A stretch of 32,167 nucleotides of DNA, from the NCBI GenBank assembly GCA_964511965.1, contig CAZEGF010000049.1, positions 1 to 32,167 of the forward strand, in the 5' to 3' direction. The translations under genes were made by a program, and so were the position numbers. This document shows, piece by piece, positions 31,000 through 32,167 of this stretch. The notes under the pieces are model-generated. The model made no database searches and was not told the DNA's origin. It saw only the letters and a program-made list of their open reading frames with translations. This DNA is from JAUSNA01 sp964511965. Its GTDB lineage: Bacteria > Patescibacteriota > Microgenomatia > Levybacterales > GWA1-39-11. Position 1 is the first letter of the stretch. Each line of letters starts with the position of its first letter.

Positions 31000-31117
31000 C
31001 GCTTGCTCCTTTCATGAGCTTGTGTGTTTGTGATGGTCGTGCCTCGTCGAAGATCTGTGGGCGGAGAGGATCTCGCCCGGGCTCTGTTGCCAAGGGCTCA
31101 CTTCTCCTTTCATTGAA

Positions 31118-31167
31118 TTAGTGTCCCTAGTCAAATACCGCTTACAGTATTTAAATAGGAACACTAA
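31118..31167. repeat. 50-bp symmetric interrupted palindrome
   Basis: The outer arms TTAGTGTCCCTA (31118-31129) and TAGGAACACTAA (31156-31167) are complementary at 11 of 12 positions. The inner arms AAATAC (31133-31138) and GTATTT (31147-31152) are perfect. Three unpaired bases lie on each side between inner and outer stems, and the loop is 8 nt, so the structure is symmetric about 31142/31143. Confidence 0.75.
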
Positions 31168-31217
31168 GTCTTAACAGATCAAATATCGTAACTAGATTTT
31201 TAATGTGCTAAAACTTT

Positions 31218-31255
31218 TTACACGTCAGAAGCATGCTGTGCGCTTCCGGGTGTAA
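31218..31255. repeat. Second inverted repeat upstream of cyoA
   Basis: TTACAC (31218-31223) pairs with GTGTAA (31250-31255), and inside it GAAGC (31228-31232) pairs with GCTTC (31242-31246), with a 9-nt loop. No U-run follows on the plus strand. Confidence 0.6.
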
Positions 31256-31327
31256 GGGAATTATATCACGCAAATATTTATGTCTTGTGTGGTGCAAGGA
31301 AAACTGGACTTAGTTTTGCTTATAACA

Positions 31328-31336
31328 TGCTACAAT
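31328..31336 (+). promoter_or_regulatory. Extended -10 promoter of cyoA
   Basis: TGCTACAAT (TGn plus TACAAT, 5/6) gives a predicted start near 31343 and a leader of about 13 nt with a weak AGGT. No clear -35 is seen. Confidence 0.5.
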
Positions 31337-31355
31337 TATTATGTAGGTACGTCTT

Positions 31356-32167
31356 ATGCTAAAAAAACAATACCGTTACGTTATTCTCCCTGCTTTACTG
31401 GTTGTTGGAATAATTGTCGTCGGCCTGTTAACCGGCGAAGATTTTGCCCTTCTTAACTCAAAAGGGTTAATAGCTGCAAGCGAAAGAAATCTTGCACTTA
31501 TTTCCATTGGGGTCATGCTGGTTGTTGTTATTCCGATATTTATTCTTGAGTTTTTGGTATCTAAAAAATTCAGTGAGCACAATAAAAAAGCGCTATATGA
31601 TCCAAATTGGAATCGAAGTAAATTGTTGGTCTTTGTATGGTGGGCTGTTCCAACTGTGGTTGTTCTTATTCTTGGTATAAATAATTGGAATGCGACTCAC
31701 AAGCTGGATCCCTTTAGAGCAATAGAATCTGACAAAAGACCTCTTAAAATTCAGGTAATATCTCTTCAATGGAAATGGTTATTTATTTATCCCGAGCAAA
31801 ATATAGCAACGGTAAATTATCTCGTGTTTCCGGAAAAAACCCCTATAAATTTTGAACTTACGTCAGATGCCCCGATGAATTCATTTTGGATTCCTTCTCT
31901 TGGAGGGCAAGTGTATGCGATGACTGGTATGGGAACAAAACTACATTTAATTGCAGACAAAACCGGAGAATTTAGGGGGTCTGCAGCAGAAATTAGTGGA
32001 CGCGGTTTTTCGGGTATGAGATTTATGGCAAAATCAGTGAGCGATCAAGAATTTAGCAATTGGGTCATGACAATAAAAAAATCCCAAAATAGGCTTGACT
32101 TAGATCAATATGAAAAATTGGCAATTCCATCAGAGAACACTCCTCCACTGTATTATTCATCAACAGA
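31356..32167 (+). CDS. cyoA: Cytochrome bo3-type quinol oxidase subunit II, 3' end beyond window
   Basis: CyoA is the membrane-anchored subunit of a terminal oxidase that reduces O2 with quinol. The 270 complete codons align from memory with E. coli CyoA: L-N-S-K-G-L-I-A, V-V-I-P-I-F-I-L, W-N-R-S-K, W-K-W-L-F-I-Y-P-E-Q-N-I-A-T-V-N, M-N-S-F-W-I-P-S-L-G-G-Q-V-Y-A-M, and G-R-G-F-S-G-M-R-F. The Cys/Glu/His CuA ligands of cytochrome c oxidases are absent, as expected for quinol oxidases. The lipobox cysteine of E. coli CyoA is not seen; instead the N-terminus is a plain hydrophobic helix (about 10-25), followed by two helices (about 46-68 and 90-108). The cyoB and cyoC genes would be expected just beyond the right edge. 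Confidence 0.92.
   Translation, partial: MLKKQYRYVILPALLVVGIIVVGLLTGEDFALLNSKGLIAASERNLALISIGVMLVVVIPIFILEFLVSKKFSEHNKKALYDPNWNRSKLLVFVWWAVPTVVVLILGINNWNATHKLDPFRAIESDKRPLKIQVISLQWKWLFIYPEQNIATVNYLVFPEKTPINFELTSDAPMNSFWIPSLGGQVYAMTGMGTKLHLIADKTGEFRGSAAEISGRGFSGMRFMAKSVSDQEFSNWVMTIKKSQNRLDLDQYEKLAIPSENTPPLYYSST

Larger units (their letters stand above)
31000..31355. other. Divergent intergenic region between desaturase and cyoA
   Basis: The first ~110 bp (31000-31110) keep the G+C-rich composition of the desaturase. They include a 33-codon ORF on the minus strand (31113-31012; M-K-G-E-V-S-P-W) starting with ATGAAAGGAG, a word repeated at 31015-31006 just before the desaturase. From 31111 the DNA is A+T-rich and holds two large inverted repeats (31118-31167 and 31218-31255) and the cyoA promoter. 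No RNA gene was recognised. Confidence 0.6.

Noticed and set aside
31012..31113. 33-codon minus-strand ORF upstream of the desaturase
   Set aside because: It begins ATGAAAGGAG and could be a leader peptide, but it has no Shine-Dalgarno of its own and no recognisable motif; noted only in the intergenic entry.
1..32167. tRNA, rRNA and riboswitch genes
   Set aside because: None was recognised while reading the intergenic regions; nearly all gaps are too short, and the longer ones are explained by promoters, oriC or inverted repeats.

Overview
The window looks like a chromosomal segment of a Candidate Phyla Radiation (Patescibacteria) bacterium, probably of the Microgenomates type. The grounds are a low-G+C background, very tight gene packing, TGA used as a stop (so not the recoded SR1/Gracilibacteria lineages), a DUF5667 lipid-face protein, and the Patescibacteria form of a type IV secretion (T4SS) locus: tandem small 'T4SS pilin' genes, PrgI, a TraC-like protein, VirB4 and a polytopic VirB6/TrbL-like protein. 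The taxonomic placement is inferred from gene content; there is no rRNA gene here.

Layout. (1) 1-2289, minus strand: nrdR followed by a B12-dependent class II ribonucleotide reductase that runs off the left edge. Two NrdR-box-like palindromes and a sigma70-type promoter lie upstream. (2) 2414-3138: a secreted DUF5667 protein and a 22-bp tandem repeat. (3) 3200-23244: a T4SS/cell-envelope island of about 20 kb in several transcription units. It holds a VirB6-like protein; a 1207-residue cytoplasmic protein of unknown function on the opposite strand; a P-loop/winged-helix regulator; four consecutive pilin-domain genes; an opposite-strand pair of unknown cytoplasmic or coiled-coil proteins; and a seven-gene run PrgI - TraC-like - VirB4 - lysozyme-like/VirB1-like - anchored protein - M23 peptidase - anchored protein. 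(4) 23241-25952: dnaN, a candidate chromosomal origin and dnaA. The origin has DnaA boxes and what looks like a DnaA-trio unwinding element ending at the dnaN start codon. (5) 25959-29207: an AI-2E family transporter and a ClpB that lacks the N-terminal Clp domain. A CIRCE operator sits between clpB and the divergent msrA. (6) 29216-32167: msrA, a markedly more G+C-rich fatty acid desaturase gene, a 356-bp intergenic region with two large inverted repeats, and the start of cyoA (bo3-type quinol oxidase subunit II).

How the genes fit together. The island can supply an energised transfer or pilus machine (VirB4, PrgI/VirB3-like, VirB6-like, pilins) with two wall-cutting enzymes to cross peptidoglycan. 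The unknown large proteins between its modules are the best candidates for undescribed parts or substrates. The oxygen-linked genes at the right end (MsrA, O2-dependent desaturase, quinol oxidase subunit), with an O2-indifferent class II RNR at the left, suggest a cell that meets oxygen.

Expression signals are unusually readable. Many genes have TTGACA-like/N17/TAnnnT promoters. In several, the start codon lies only 6-8 nt after the -10 box with no Shine-Dalgarno sequence, which points to leaderless mRNAs. A few other genes (the 1207-aa protein and the desaturase) have good Shine-Dalgarno sites. Several upstream in-frame ATGs were rejected because promoter or operator elements overlap them (nrdR, DUF5667 protein, 116-aa ORF). 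Others were rejected for family-based starts (dnaA, dnaN) or a ribosome-binding site (the 1207-aa gene).
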